A DNA stretch of 64,000 bases from Arthonia radiata (GCA_002989075.1 PSQN01000003.1:689366-753365); one strand, 5' to 3'. Positions 1-11,632 are shown, counted from the stretch's first letter. Translations and numbers: made by a program. Notes: generated by a model from the letters alone, not told the origin.

Positions 1-1040
1 GAAGTCTCGCTGTCAAGATCATTGGCCGGTAAAGAAATAGCGACAGCTTCGAGTGTTTCCGATGAGCGCAACAGGGCTTGCTTGAGCTCGAGGTGCGAAG
101 GAGGCCAAGCCCAATCTACATGGGAAGCCTCCACTTTCAATGTGCGCAGGCGAGAGAAGCACGCCAGCAGCTTTGGTATATCCTGTCCGTACTGGTAGGT
201 CCACTCGGTATATGACCGGAATATCAAATGCAGATGTTGCAGGCCCGATGCAAAGCGCGTGCCACGAAGTTGAGAGTGCAGTGGATCCGAAAGATTCAGG
301 TTGAGGCAGGAAAAGCTGCGAAGGTTGGAGACCTCGGTGACGGCGCGGAAATCGTCGGTGGAGGTCCTCACCAAGCTTCCGCGATCCTTGCGGTCGGTCC
401 AGACGTCACGATAAATAGAGATGTCTTCGAGATGTCGTAGGGGCCCATAGACAGCGCGATGGCTCCCTGAAGCGATGCTCAGAAGTAGGTCAGGGCCTTC
501 TGGTTCAATATTAAAGGAAAGTCCGAGTGAAAAGGACCGGAGATTGACGGCATAAACCAGAATTAGTGCGACGGGAAGTTGGGGCAACTCAGTGAGTGGT
601 CCGGCGAGTCCTGAATGCAGATACTTCATGCCCAGATTGTGGCCAAAGTATTCACGCATGCGCATTCTGCCGCCGTCGTCCGTGTATGACTCGTGAAGAT
701 CCTCAATGTTGCAACACTTCAAGTTAATCACCTGAAGTGACCGGACCGACGCAGCTCGGCGAGTATTGCCAATGATAGCATTGCAAGCGCTGTGGAGAGC
801 TTGTGGTCGTTGGGCAGCGCCATCGATCTCAAGATGACGATAAACCTCGGTGATGGCCAACTCATACCAAGCCTTTGAAGTGCTCGAGAGCGTGACGCAG
901 GAAGAGCGACGTGAATCAGGGTGCATAGATTCAATGATGAAAAGCTTGACATCCATCGGCAGCAACTCAAAAGGCGACAGCTTGCGTGCGGGTTTGGAGC
1001 TGCGCTTGCGGGATCGCTTGCGGGATCGGTTCCGAGCCAT
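1..1040 (-). CDS. F-box-like protein, copy 1 (3' end outside window)
   Basis: An open frame runs without a stop from an ATG at 1040 to the left edge, giving about 346 residues, so the C-terminus is missing. The N-terminus is basic (RKRSRKRS). An F-box-like segment follows at about residues 20-70, with LPMDVK, SSCVTL, SKAW and VYRHL. The rest alternates hydrophobic and polar stretches like degenerate leucine-rich repeats (for example LRSFSLGL and LRSFSCLNL). The same layout is seen in the proteins at 17891 and 20321, so the three are paralogues. F-box proteins usually link a substrate to an SCF ubiquitin ligase; that role here is inference. No intron is needed. Confidence 0.72.
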   Translation of the reverse strand, partial: MARNRSRKRSRKRSSKPARKLSPFELLPMDVKLFIIESMHPDSRRSSCVTLSSTSKAWYELAITEVYRHLEIDGAAQRPQALHSACNAIIGNTRRAASVRSLQVINLKCCNIEDLHESYTDDGGRMRMREYFGHNLGMKYLHSGLAGPLTELPQLPVALILVYAVNLRSFSLGLSFNIEPEGPDLLLSIASGSHRAVYGPLRHLEDISIYRDVWTDRKDRGSLVRTSTDDFRAVTEVSNLRSFSCLNLNLSDPLHSQLRGTRFASGLQHLHLIFRSYTEWTYQYGQDIPKLLACFSRLRTLKVEASHVDWAWPPSHLELKQALLRSSETLEAVAISLPANDLDSET

Positions 1041-2678
1041 GGTGTTGAGGGGCTTGATCGATGGCAATGGAAAATCGAGGCAGCAGAAGCAAAGGGATGA
1101 GACGGCTGAGAGTGGAAGGATGAAGGTAATGGAGGAGGGTGGAATTTCATGAAGACCTAAAGGGCGTCATGAGGCTCATTTGGGAAGAGCGGTCTGAGTG
1201 GAGGCAGGCGCGACCAGTCTCCTCACCGCCGCTGCCACACTACACCTGCAGATCGTCATATTCGGATTGGCACCACAATGCACAAGATAGCTTTCAGGGA
1301 GGCATGACGTACGATGTACCAGCCCAGCGATGAGAGCCATCAAGTCTCCATGATGACAGCTGAAGCTTCGACGCTTGAGGTGGTGAGCATCGGAAGCAAC
1401 TTAAATTGCACGATCTCTGCTGCTAAAGATCAAGCGCAGACGGAGCTGTCACGCTCGCAAGGCCAACCCGCAGATCGACCTATTGCATCCGCGCCCGACA
1501 GTCTGAACGTCATGGAAGACGAGCATCGCAACCACAAACGGAGGCGCTGTTGTGGTGAGTGGTTTTCGTGATGAGTAGTGTACTATTACAATATTGTACA
1601 GGCAGTTCTCCATGCTTGGCAGGAAGCGCTCGTAGTCCAAGTGCTGTCATGATGATGAGGTAGGATGTATTATTGCTGTCGTGCCCGGCAGAACCATCCT
1701 CGTCTCCTGGTGCTCGCGCGCAGCCATCAGCGCACCCTGATATCGTATCACCCGTCTTGTCTTTTTGCTCATGTACAGTCTGGCTCTCGTTCGCCCATAT
1801 CCAGTGTGGTTCTCATACAGTCTCCGGGATCAAGAAGTCGCCGAACCCCATTTGCAGCGCCACGACGCCAGCCTGCGGCGCAGTCAGCGCTCGTTCTGTG
1901 CCATCCGCGAGACCTGCCGCTACGCAACGCCACAAAATTCAACTCACCACGAACATCGCACTCGCTTTCATCACACTTCGGTTCTCAGGCGCGGCGACGG
2001 CATCGAGAACAGCTCGCCAGCTGCTTTGGTTGGTATTGGGGCGGCGTTGGGGCGCGAGGGCTGCTTGCTTTGGGGGCATGTCGCGATCGCAAGAAGAGAT
2101 GCGTGACGGTTCGAGGCAGTGATGCTTGCAGGGATTAGTCTGTGGATGTTGATTCAGATCTGTGGGAGACGAGAGGTTTGAGCAGGCGAGATGAAGGAAC
2201 TGGGTGAAGCTCTGGATTTGGCGGAGAGGTTTCAGAGCGATAAATATCGGATTTCGGAGGTTCATTGAGAAACCTCGATTGAAGTGATACGCTACCAAAG
2301 CTGGCCATGTTGGCAGGAGGCGAGCTCCTCGCCAGGTTCTCACGAGCACGCACCTACACTCTCATGGCCAATTTTGCGCGTTCGAAGACTGTCATCGATG
2401 CGTTGTACCTGGTAGCTTAGAGCTGACTACGCTGGGTAGCCCTGGTTTCCGGAAAGCCACATTCCCGTATCTCATAAGATCATACACTCTGCACAGATGT
2501 CCCAACGCTGCCAATGCTACTGGCCACGAAGTACCAGAAATGTTTCATCCGAACCACCTCTCCACCGCCCCCCATCGCGCCTTCGCTGCCCAAAGCATGG
2601 CCCAGTAAAGCCCGATGACCCCGAGTCATAACACGGTGCATACGCTGCCGTGGTACCTGTTGTAGCCACAGGGGCGCG
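1041..2678. other. intergenic, no supported gene
   Basis: This stretch lies upstream of the F-box-like gene and downstream of the RING/LON gene. About 1665-2140 is stop-poor in several frames on both strands, which looks like GC-rich non-coding sequence; none of those frames has domain-like or paralogue-like sequence. I see no RNA gene I can support. Confidence 0.6.
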
Positions 2679-4405
2679 TCAGCCTGTGATCTCTTCGGCA
2701 ACGGCTTCATCGTCTTCTTCCTCGTCGTCGTGATCCTCATCTTCGTCCTCATCCTCGCTCTCTGATGCAAAAAGGTCGCTCCTGTCAAGCGAGGGTGAGT
2801 ACGAGGAGTGGCATGATGGCACGGTACGAGCAAGGAAAAGAGGGGACGGACCTACCATCTTTGTGATTCAATCCGGTGCACCCAACGGACGGCGATCTTC
2901 AGTCGCTCTCGTATGCTGGACGTTGGCAAGACCCGGTACTTCTCCTCGTCGACAAGAGGTAGGACCGCAGCCAACCAATAGGGCAGAGTCGCAGGATCAT
3001 CCGGCGGCTCGCCATATGTTTCCAGCAGTCGGGCTGAAAACCATCGCGCAGATTGTTGTCGAGCCCGTGCGATGAACGCAACAAGGATGTCACGGAGCGC
3101 ATTGGTAGACTGTTGGGACAGCTGATCATCTTCGGCAGAAGGCGGCGCGCTCGTTTCCTCAATTTCCAGCTGCTCTTCGTCGTCTAGCGAGACGTCCTCG
3201 ATCTTTTCGACGTTGCCGATGATGTAGCCGTCCATCAAGCCGTGAGCACGCACGCGAAATCTGTAGAGCCCGTGACACTCCACGAAGGAGCGACCGTCCG
3301 GGAGCATCTGATATCGCTCGACCTGCAGCATCGTGCCAACCTCCATGAACTGCGTCCGACCGAGACCGCCTTGTGGCTCGAGGTATCGGTTGTACGCGAC
3401 CATGCCGAACTGGCCGCTACCTTCGATTGCTCTTCGGACCATCAACCGATATCGAGGCTCGAAGATGTGCAGGTACGTGCGCAGCCCGGGAAATGAGAGG
3501 GTGCACGGAAATAGGGCTGTATCAAGGCCTTCGAAAGCACTTCTCTCCTCGACCTCGGCCTGCTCACGCCTCGCAGCTACCAGTTCTGGGCAGACCGATT
3601 CCGCTAGATCCACCAGATATTTGTTGCGGCGTTGACGCGCCAGAGAGACAGGCAGAAACAGCTCGCGCCGACACATGGGACATAGATGTGAGTGGTCCAA
3701 TATCCTTGCAAGACATTTCCGGCAATACGTGTGTCCACATGGAGTCGTAGTCGGATCCAGCATGAGTGAATAGCAGACTTGGCACTCCATCTCTTTCTGA
3801 AGCGACTCTTTGACGTTATCCAAGAATTCCTGATCCCTCCCTTGCTCTGTGACAAGATCTGGTGTCGCTTCGTAAGCGACGTCGGATGTGTAGTCAAGAA
3901 GACCGTTCAGAGCGAAGTCGAACGTAGCATTGAGCCTGCCCCCGGGCGCAGAGTACATGTGACCTTTCTCCGGCATAATGGAGTCCACGTTGACACGTGT
4001 GGCGGGTGATGGGAGCTGGATGACTTCGTCCATACTGATCTTGTCCAACAGTGGCTCGCTTGCTGCTTCGCTAACTTGAGAGCGGACCGCATCCATCAAT
4101 TTGGATAAGACCACGTTCACGTTGCAGTCGGCTGCTGGGTGTACCTGGGAGCATTCGCCGATAGGGCACATGACGCCATACCGCCGCGCGGGCACTGCAG
4201 GGTATGTGACGTGCGGCCGGATCTGAGATGGCGGTAGGCACTCTTTGCAGACGGTGTTTCCGCATGGTAATGTGACTGGACTGCGGAGCGGATAGGAGCA
4301 GATGGAGCATTGAATGAGGCGGATGATGGCGCGTGCGTCGCGGTGGGCATCTAGCTGGGATGGCGTCTGTTGCGAAGTCGTCGCGGTGCCGCCATGGTCG
4401 CTCAT
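2679..4405 (-). CDS. LONRF-like RING finger / LON-domain protein
   Basis: Two exons, 4405-2856 and 2781-2679, joined over a 74-bp intron (donor GTAGGT), give 550 residues. RING 1 starts near residue 33 (CSIC, CGNTVCKEC). A canonical RING 2 lies at about 208-246 (CQVC, CGHTYCRKC, CPMC). A LON substrate-binding domain follows from about 297 (LFPCTLSFPGL, HIFEPRYRLM). The family is known as E3 ubiquitin ligases resembling LONRF1-3. The start is the ATG at 4405; the in-frame triplet at 4516 is TTG. The 34-residue tail from exon 2 is strongly acidic and would be missed if the intron were read through to the early stop. RING 1 has Asn where a zinc-binding His is usual, so it may be structurally weaker. 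Confidence 0.9.
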
Positions 4406-5738
4406 GGATGATTGGCCAGTTGAATGCAATGCGCAAGTAGAATCAAGCTGCGCAGCTCTCAGTGTTGGTGATATGCTTAGACGGTAGATTGGCGTTGGTA
4501 ACGAGTCATCGCGCAAGCCTATCAGTGGAGGTTCAACAGTTTAGTGGTGATAGAAGTTCAGAAGTACGTTGAAAGACGACGAGGGCAAGGGCGTGCGGGA
4601 CTGTGCAATGGTGGTTCGCGACTATGAAGTCATCACCGGACGAGAGATGGATGAATTCTCCGGCTTGTGGACAAATCAAGACGTCCAATCAGCGTTGAAA
4701 ACTGATTTGACGGTGCTGTAAGGGGGACTTGTTGCGAGCAGTGACCACTTGAGACGTAAGCGAAATGGTGAAGAGAGTGAGCGGCGAGGGAAGTTGAGCA
4801 TCATGTGTGGATGACCACGACATTCTTTCGTCCGGTCTCCCTCGCGCGCTAGTCCCGCTAGCCCCGAAGCTTGGCTCGATCTGGCCAAAGCGTCAACGAT
4901 GACGAGTTCGCAATCTTTCGATGAATGTGCAAAGACGAATGGACTCTCCTGGGCTTTGAAGGCCGTTGATGATCTGGAAACGGTTTGCAGATGTTGGAGA
5001 ACACTTGCGGACTTGTCGCGCTTGCGTGGAGTATCAATAATGCGCACGCGACCGTTAGAGTGATCGGAGCATCTCCGAGCCTGACCCATCACTTGTTGTG
5101 CGCTCCCCGTGGCTCCCCACCATTTGACTGGTCGACCTATAGCCGAAAGCAGAGTCATCAGACAGACCGATCAGAAGTGACAACTTTACCGAGGGGTGTG
5201 TGTACTCGGGGAGTCTTCCATGGTCTCTTTGGAACTGTTTCGTGGTCTCTTTGAGACTGCAGGGTGATACTCATACAGCACCCGTTATCTTGTAGCGCGG
5301 AGACGTAGACGGGCGTCTCCAAAGCGTGCCGTGGATCTCACACGACGGAGGTTGTGTGGGTGCAACGGGGATTTTGCAGACAGGTCTGATGTCAAAACTG
5401 CATAGGCGGTCTCTTGAAGTTCAAATTGAATACCGTCACGAACCTTGAATTGCTGTAGCTAATCCGTATACATGCTATCGCCGCCCCGCTACTTCATTGT
5501 CGGAATGTTTAACACTTTGTCACGGCGACAGGGGCAGCGTGTCTGCGCGATTGACGACTCTATCTATAGCTACAGGCCAACGGTGATCTATTTATAACGA
5601 TCTTGTTCATTCCATCGCCCTGCTACCACGAACAGTCGTACGCTTCCCTTTCGTCATGGGTCAGCCCGGGCAAACGTCATTGGCATCGATTGCATCCACA
5701 GGATCGCAAGTGCCTCTCGCAGATCGCTTCGAGACTTT

Positions 5739-6076
5739 TCAGGTGATGCTGTCAGAAAGCGTAGTCCGCCCCGTAGGTCTGAGATCTCTTGCGAGTAGCG
5801 ATAAGCTAGGCGGATGTGCGTATCAGCACGCGGAAGACTTCTCCGCGCCTTGTGTGACATCTCGGGCGCGCTCGGCACTTACCAGCCTTCATTGAATGCC
5901 TGCAGTCTCACGGCAATGACTGATCCGACCCAGGTCTGCCCGTACCGCTGCACGTACTCTCGCTCCTTCGCTTTCCCTTCACCAACCGCCATGAACAACC
6001 TTGGCAGCTCTACACTACGGTTTGCCATGTCACTCGTCAATAACGCGATTGGCGAGTCACCGTCCTTGTCTTCCAT
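5739..6076 (-). CDS. possible small two-exon gene, unknown product
   Basis: This is a tentative model. An ATG at 6076 opens 64 codons ending at a strong GTAAGT donor (exon 6076-5883). A branch-like CTGAT precedes a CCTAG acceptor, and exon 5805-5739 then closes in frame, giving 86 residues. The first exon reads like protein (for example EREYVQRYGQTWVGS), but I do not recognise a family. The frame also stays open upstream to a CTAG at 6104, so an earlier exon is possible. It could equally be chance. Confidence 0.25.
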
Positions 6077-6252
6077 CACCGTTGTGTGCTTTTGCGACTT
6101 TGCCTAGCCCAGCATTCGCAGCAGTTGTGCTCCGTCCCTCGTGTTTCGTATAAGCGCATGGAGCGCGCGACTTGCCGGTGTTGCGACGGCCTTCGAGAAC
6201 ACGACTTTTATTGTCATGGCATCCAGCACGCATGGGGTAAATAGACACGCAG

Positions 6253-6288
6253 CCCGCGCAACACGCGCAACCCGCACAACCCGACGAG
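6253..6288. repeat. 9-bp imperfect tandem repeat
   Basis: Four 9-bp units follow one another: CCCGCGCAA, CACGCGCAA, CCCGCACAA and a diverged CCCGACGAG. This is a small minisatellite in the intergenic interval. No function is evident. Confidence 0.6.
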
Positions 6289-6915
6289 GTGAGTGGGAGC
6301 TTGACATATCATTACCATCCTGTGGAGTCAAGCAGCCGCCGATGCTCGCAAGGCTCGGCCAGAGCTTGAAGAGAGACGTCGGTGCCACTGCCAATAAATC
6401 GTCTTGAGGTCCAGAATGAAATTCAGACCACACTGTAGAAAAGGCGAGCTGAGCACGCATAACACACCCAGCGTAGTCCTCAGGAGCTTGAAGTTAGTAT
6501 ATATGCTCGCCTGCATACTTGGACTAGGGGGAGAAGGAACACTCGTGTAGGGGTCTGCTCTCGACACATCCTTCTGGTACAGCACATCAACTCAAGCCCG
6601 GTTGACTGTGAGATTGGGCGCGTACAACGCTCGTAAATGTTCTAGCTGCGGCATGTCTGCCACGCAATGCGTACGCGACGGTTAGGTAGATCAAACCAGC
6701 TCCAAGTCTGTGCCACTGTCGCATTGTACACTACGGTGTCAATACTCGGTCCATAGACGGAATAGACGCAACGATATGTCTGCCAACTGCTACAATCACA
6801 CTTGCACATAGACCGCAAGGGGATCCCAATGCCCAGCCATCCTTGAACGCCATGCAGACCGCTGCCGTGTGAATACATACTTCGTACAAATCATGAGCGT
6901 CTCCATCTTCCACGC

Positions 6916-9900
6916 CTAAGCCGCCACTGCTCGAGTCGGTGAGCTTGGCTCAAGCGATCGTAATGTCGTGTCTCCCTCGTCATCGCCATCATCCTCCTCC
7001 AGCACAATCTGTCGGACCACGTCCTTGTGAAACAGCTCCAACACAAAACGTAACGCCTGTAGTCGGAGGTGATATCGATCAATGATTATCAAAGCCTTTT
7101 GGAAAAATTGCGGCGACCTGAATGCTGGAACTCTCTTGCTCTTGAGCGCGTGTAGCTCGGCAGCGCGGTTTTTCGCCAGCACGGTGTTACCGAGGTCAGT
7201 CATCAGAGAAAGAATCCGCGCGTTCACGGGGTCATCGTCTGTGACGGGTGGTTGGGAAATCTGTGGGATGGCCGCTTCGCCTGCGCCTGGACCGGATGCC
7301 GCCATTTGAAATATCCTTCCCACGTCTGTCGGAAGGCAAATGCCCAAAGACTCGCCGAATTCGTCCAGGGCCACGTCCCAGCCACGCTCCGCCAAGAGTT
7401 CTTGCCCACAGACACTCCTCGACGCCAGGCCGAGCACAAAGAAAGCCGTGCCTCGCATTGACATAACCTGCGACTGTTCAGCGATATTCACGATGTGCTC
7501 GACGACGTCGCTGGCTTCCAAGAATGGGGATCCTAGCTCCATGGAGCCGATATTGCCCACTGCCCACAAGCATCCTTTGACTCGAAGTATCGTCTCTGGA
7601 TCATTGTGTTCCATGCCCCAACTACGGATGACTGCGACAAATTCTTCAAAATGGCCTTTGCTCCGCAATAGCTTGCACCCCTCAGCCGTTCGCGTAAGTT
7701 CACGGTAGAAGTGCGGAGGCGCAGCGCCATGGAATTCATCCTCCACGGCATCTTCAGGCATATTGTGCTGTTGTTGCTGCTGATTTAGCGGAGTGGACAG
7801 TGCTTTCGCGACTGATGCCTCGACGAGTCGTACATATGTCTCATTCCGACCGAGAAACCAGTCGTCCATTTCTTGAGAAATGTAGTCAAGTTCATCGAGA
7901 TAATGGTACCCAATGGACGTGGACAAGAAGCGCAGTAGTAACGGGGCCCCTATCTCGCCGAGATGGTCCAAGGCCGGTCGACATTGCACCACATACTCTA
8001 GCGCCTGGACATCGTTGCAGGCCTCTTCGAGGATCTTGACAGCCACTTCGCAGATCTCCACTTGCGGGTCATACAGCTGCGTGACGAGCAAGTCAATGGC
8101 CCATATTTGCGTAGGTCCAAACTTGGCTGTAGGAGATGTTGCTTCAGGCGCGGGTGGTGGTGGGTCGACTTGCTGCTCGCTCTTTGTGATTGCATATTTG
8201 CGAAGAATGCGCGTGCTGAAAACCCTGATCTCTGTCGAGCAGGCCGTAAGAGCTTTTGAAAGGATGACCCTGAGATGGCTATCGAAGGTATAGTCCATGT
8301 TGCTAAGCAGGGCCTTGACCAGATCATCCCGATCTTGCAGCTCTACAATGTGGTAGAACATGTTGGCCATTTTCCATCGCTCGATAATGGCGAGGCCTCG
8401 CATGTTGCTACTGATGGCGCCTAGCAACGCGAAATAGCCTCCGGAGAGTGTATCAGTTAATCGGTCGAAGGAAAATAGAGGCGCGGCGGAGGTTAAGCCG
8501 CTTAGTCTATCCACCTGTGCCAGACACTCAGCTAGTTGCCGCAACAGTTTGTTCTCTGCAAGGTACTTGCTGCCCTCTGCTGATTGTAGCAGAACTCGCA
8601 TGAGCGAGCATCCCAGTCGCACGTACCGCTGTTGAGCTGGCCTGGTATTTCGAATGTCGGAGAAGCGATATTTGAAGGGACGAAAAAAACCAATGAGCCG
8701 TTTGATGAACTTGACTTGCTTCATCGCATATTCTAGTCGCTGCAGGTTCTGCAAGGGTCCGTCGATGATCTTTTGAATGAGATCCCAATTCCACTTCTGA
8801 TATTTGGGAGTCGCAACGACCTGAGTGTCAAGCAACGCATTGCGGAACGCAGGTTCGTCGATCTGTGGCGTCAATGTATCTCGCTGTAAATCGGACGGTC
8901 TCCTGATCGACGGGGCGCTTGAGTTCGAGTCAATTGTCAGCGCTTGCAGCTTCTGTTTCTGCTCGGTGCGATACAAGGTCCTGTTGACGCTATCAATCTG
9001 ATATATAAGGCTCGTGGCATTGAAGCGCTCATCGGACTTGAGCATAGAGCCGGCGCAGAATAAGGATGGTAGCACCTGAAGCTGTTCAGTCCAGGTGCTC
9101 GGAAGGGCATTGTTGGCCAAGTCTAGTGCTTCTCCCATGAGCAAAATGGCCTTGCGTTTGATGTTTAGTGTCTTCTCGTTCTGCAGAGTAAACGCCAGGG
9201 CGTCTAGTAGGCCGGCGCGAATGAATACAGCCATCAGCAGCGCAGTAAAGTGCTTGACGAGCTCCCCGTCTTCTCTATCGCTTATGGAGGCACCCCCAGT
9301 AGATTCTCCTCGCATCGCTCCAATTCGGCCGTATGTAGTCAAGCGGCGTCCAGCCAGATATGAAGTTGACCACGACGGTGGCTTGATTCGCATGATGTCC
9401 AAGATAATCTCAACAACAAAGTCTCGGATCCGACTTGAACTCTGGTACAGCGACGTGGTAAGCGACTTGATGGCCAGGAAGCCGTTGCCAGACAAGGCGA
9501 TGATGCCTGGCCACGTCTTCAACATGCTCGAGATGACCTTGGCATTCGTCTTCAGGCGCTCGTCGCTTAGATGCATGCTCTCGTCCGCGAAGGCTGCAAA
9601 TGGGCCTTGAAGCTCGTGACCCGATTTCAGAAACTTCCGTCCGCTAGGGTAATCTAGCAGGTAAAGGAAAGCGTAGGACAAGCTCTCCGCGGGTAGGTAT
9701 ACGCCCTCGGACAGCGCATCGGTCAAGGCGCCTATGCCATTAGCGGCTGCCACTAGAGACGGTTTACGAACGAGGGTCTCGCAGAGCGTCATGACGCTGA
9801 TATACCGCAGCCTGTCTTCATGTTGCTCCGAGATCGCTACCAAGGCGCGAAGAATGGGTTGCGCAATTTCGTCAACCCCATCCTTGACATCCAGAAACGC

Positions 9901-10851
9901 CCGCACGAACTTCAGCGCCTGCTCGCGTTCCACACTGTCTTTGCCTTCTCTGACAAGCGCGAACAGCACGAAAATGTCGGTGGAGAACGACCTCATGATT
10001 GTCAGCGATTTTCGATCCGTGATGGCATATCTGATCATTCTGAAGCCTGCAGCAGCCACTTCACGGTTCTCGCTGAGCAGCATGCCTTGTACTCGAACGC
10101 CAAAAATTGTCCATACCAGGTCGTATTTCAGTGTGTTGTGTCGTTTGAAGAGCTCCGTGAGATTATTGGCTAGATTGACATAATAGTCCGCAGGCTGGCC
10201 TTGCTCTTCTAGAGCTTGTAATGTCTCCACGAGAACGTAGGTGGGCGATTCGTTATCATCCTCACTCTCCTCTTCGGCGTCGTACGTCTGCTGGGATGAG
10301 GTGCGTCCGTGTTTGAAAAGCTGAGTGAGGCTACCAGGACGGCCTTTTGTTGGTGACGGTGCACGCGACCGCTCATACTCCACCGCGAGGTTCTGCTTCA
10401 ACTGTGCGATGCGTCGATTCGCAGAGTCCAATTCAAGTTCCACGCGCTGGCGTCGGTCTTTGGTATTCTTCTTGAAGTGAAGCGCCTCCAAGAGATTTTC
10501 AGACCCTGACTTGATCTTATACTCTCGCTCAAGCTGATCTTGAAAGTCTGCCCGCCTCTGCTCCGACTCCTTTTGCTGCTGCTGATACTGTTCCTCTTGT
10601 CGATCTGCGCGGTCTCGTGGGAATGTGCCAAAGTAGTCAGGCCTGCTGAGATCACTCCGAATCGTCGTTACGGATCTTAAATCAGAGTTGAAGCTGCCCG
10701 GGGGGTTGTGACTTGCCACGGAGGCTGCAAACGCGCCAGGTGGTCGCGCTGACTCCGTGTTGGAGTACGATCGGCCATCGCGCGTGCGTTGGGCGGGCGG
10801 TGCGAGGCTATCGCTGTCCACTGACTTATAACGGCTGTGGCGAGAAGTCAT
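6916..10851 (-). CDS. TSC11: TORC2 subunit Tsc11/Avo3 (Rictor / Ste16 family)
   Basis: A single uninterrupted frame of 1311 residues from ATG 10851. It is the Rictor-type scaffold of TOR complex 2, which controls AGC kinases, actin and sphingolipid metabolism at the plasma membrane. After a disordered N-terminus and a coiled coil rich in Gln/Glu/Arg (about 75-160), the armadillo-like Rictor N region begins near 205 (LVETLQALEEQ, NNLTELFKRHNTLKYDLVW). The middle region lies at about 670-800 (KYQKWNWDLIQKIIDGPL, LIGFFRPFKYRFSDIRNT). The conserved C-terminal repeats follow at about 1060-1190 (GCLWAVGNIGSMELG, RGTAFFVLGLASRS). The length is normal for fungi. The 5' leader faces the urate oxidase gene. 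Confidence 0.93.
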   Translation of the reverse strand: MTSRHSRYKSVDSDSLAPPAQRTRDGRSYSNTESARPPGAFAASVASHNPPGSFNSDLRSVTTIRSDLSRPDYFGTFPRDRADRQEEQYQQQQKESEQRRADFQDQLEREYKIKSGSENLLEALHFKKNTKDRRQRVELELDSANRRIAQLKQNLAVEYERSRAPSPTKGRPGSLTQLFKHGRTSSQQTYDAEEESEDDNESPTYVLVETLQALEEQGQPADYYVNLANNLTELFKRHNTLKYDLVWTIFGVRVQGMLLSENREVAAAGFRMIRYAITDRKSLTIMRSFSTDIFVLFALVREGKDSVEREQALKFVRAFLDVKDGVDEIAQPILRALVAISEQHEDRLRYISVMTLCETLVRKPSLVAAANGIGALTDALSEGVYLPAESLSYAFLYLLDYPSGRKFLKSGHELQGPFAAFADESMHLSDERLKTNAKVISSMLKTWPGIIALSGNGFLAIKSLTTSLYQSSSRIRDFVVEIILDIMRIKPPSWSTSYLAGRRLTTYGRIGAMRGESTGGASISDREDGELVKHFTALLMAVFIRAGLLDALAFTLQNEKTLNIKRKAILLMGEALDLANNALPSTWTEQLQVLPSLFCAGSMLKSDERFNATSLIYQIDSVNRTLYRTEQKQKLQALTIDSNSSAPSIRRPSDLQRDTLTPQIDEPAFRNALLDTQVVATPKYQKWNWDLIQKIIDGPLQNLQRLEYAMKQVKFIKRLIGFFRPFKYRFSDIRNTRPAQQRYVRLGCSLMRVLLQSAEGSKYLAENKLLRQLAECLAQVDRLSGLTSAAPLFSFDRLTDTLSGGYFALLGAISSNMRGLAIIERWKMANMFYHIVELQDRDDLVKALLSNMDYTFDSHLRVILSKALTACSTEIRVFSTRILRKYAITKSEQQVDPPPPAPEATSPTAKFGPTQIWAIDLLVTQLYDPQVEICEVAVKILEEACNDVQALEYVVQCRPALDHLGEIGAPLLLRFLSTSIGYHYLDELDYISQEMDDWFLGRNETYVRLVEASVAKALSTPLNQQQQQHNMPEDAVEDEFHGAAPPHFYRELTRTAEGCKLLRSKGHFEEFVAVIRSWGMEHNDPETILRVKGCLWAVGNIGSMELGSPFLEASDVVEHIVNIAEQSQVMSMRGTAFFVLGLASRSVCGQELLAERGWDVALDEFGESLGICLPTDVGRIFQMAASGPGAGEAAIPQISQPPVTDDDPVNARILSLMTDLGNTVLAKNRAAELHALKSKRVPAFRSPQFFQKALIIIDRYHLRLQALRFVLELFHKDVVRQIVLEEDDGDDEGDTTLRSLEPSSPTRAVAA

Positions 10852-11632
10852 CGAGGAGGTAGCCGCTGCGGCCGGAGAGGGGAGGAAGAGAGTGGACGGT
10901 CGGCGTCGGCATGTGCCCTGTGAGATGGAACCATAGAGACTGCACTCCGCTGTGAAGGCTCAAGCGCACGCTCGAAAAGGGTTTCGGATCGTTTTTTGAA
11001 ATCGTTCGGAAACGCGAACGTCATCAGCTGAGGCTGTTGAGGGCACGCGTTCGAAGAAGGGACCGCGGCGGCGTGGTTGTAAATAGGGTATTGCTGCACC
11101 TATCATGTGAAGGAAGGATGTTCACGGAGGTACAAAGGAGTCGAGGACGAAGCAGAGACGAGCCTCCACTAGCCTCGAAGAGCACTGCCCATGCTACTAT
11201 TCGCACTGGGAACTGTCTGGGAAGCCGTTTGTCTTTGCGTGAGCTCCTCTGCCAAGCCTTTTCATCGGGCGGAACCAGATACCATGGGGCGGCCTCGTGG
11301 GGCGCCGTGTCCCCCCCCTGAGATGATGTCGGCCAAATGATGCCCACGTAACTAGCCCATTCCTATTCTACACTTGAGCCCAGCCCGTCGTCTTGCCTTC
11401 AAGCTGAGGTGCGGCATTGCACTGGCTTCGCCGCGTGGGAGAGAAGCCAGCAGAGTGAATCGGGATGAAGCGCGCAGCGGAAGTATCCGCCAGCACCTGC
11501 AGGCCACATCTAGATAGACTGATAAGTAACGAGACAAGTATCGGTTGTTGCCTGCGTCTACTCCGTATTCGTGGCCTCCGATATTGTCACAAGGAGTAGC
11601 CTCATAGGAACCATAGTTTCTCGATCCTCATT
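10852..11632. promoter_or_regulatory. divergent promoter region, TSC11 / urate oxidase
   Basis: This 781-bp interval separates two divergent starts and must hold both promoters. It contains CT-rich leader-like sequence on both sides. I see no further gene and no operator I can name. Confidence 0.5.

Larger units (their letters stand above)
4406..6915. other. 2.5-kb gene-poor interval
   Basis: This lies between the 5' end of the RING/LON gene and the 3' end of the TORC2 subunit gene. A 160-codon ATG ORF on the minus strand (4676-5158) has no recognisable features. An 11-bp direct repeat (TGGTCTCTTTG) occurs at 5221 and 5243. The only structure I can partly support is the small spliced candidate near 5739-6076 and a short tandem repeat at 6253, both listed separately. 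Confidence 0.5.

Noticed and set aside
1649-1730. ATGATGA followed about 80 nt later by CTGA, a possible C/D snoRNA
   Set aside because: The sequence upstream of the CTGA matches no rRNA segment I know, and no terminal stem is evident.
1665-2349. Overlapping open frames of 110-157 codons on both strands
   Set aside because: Several frames are open at once, which reflects few stop codons in GC-rich sequence; none shows domain features or plausible splicing.
4676-5158. 160-codon ATG frame on the minus strand
   Set aside because: No recognisable motif, no splice or leader context and odd composition; a chance frame cannot be excluded.
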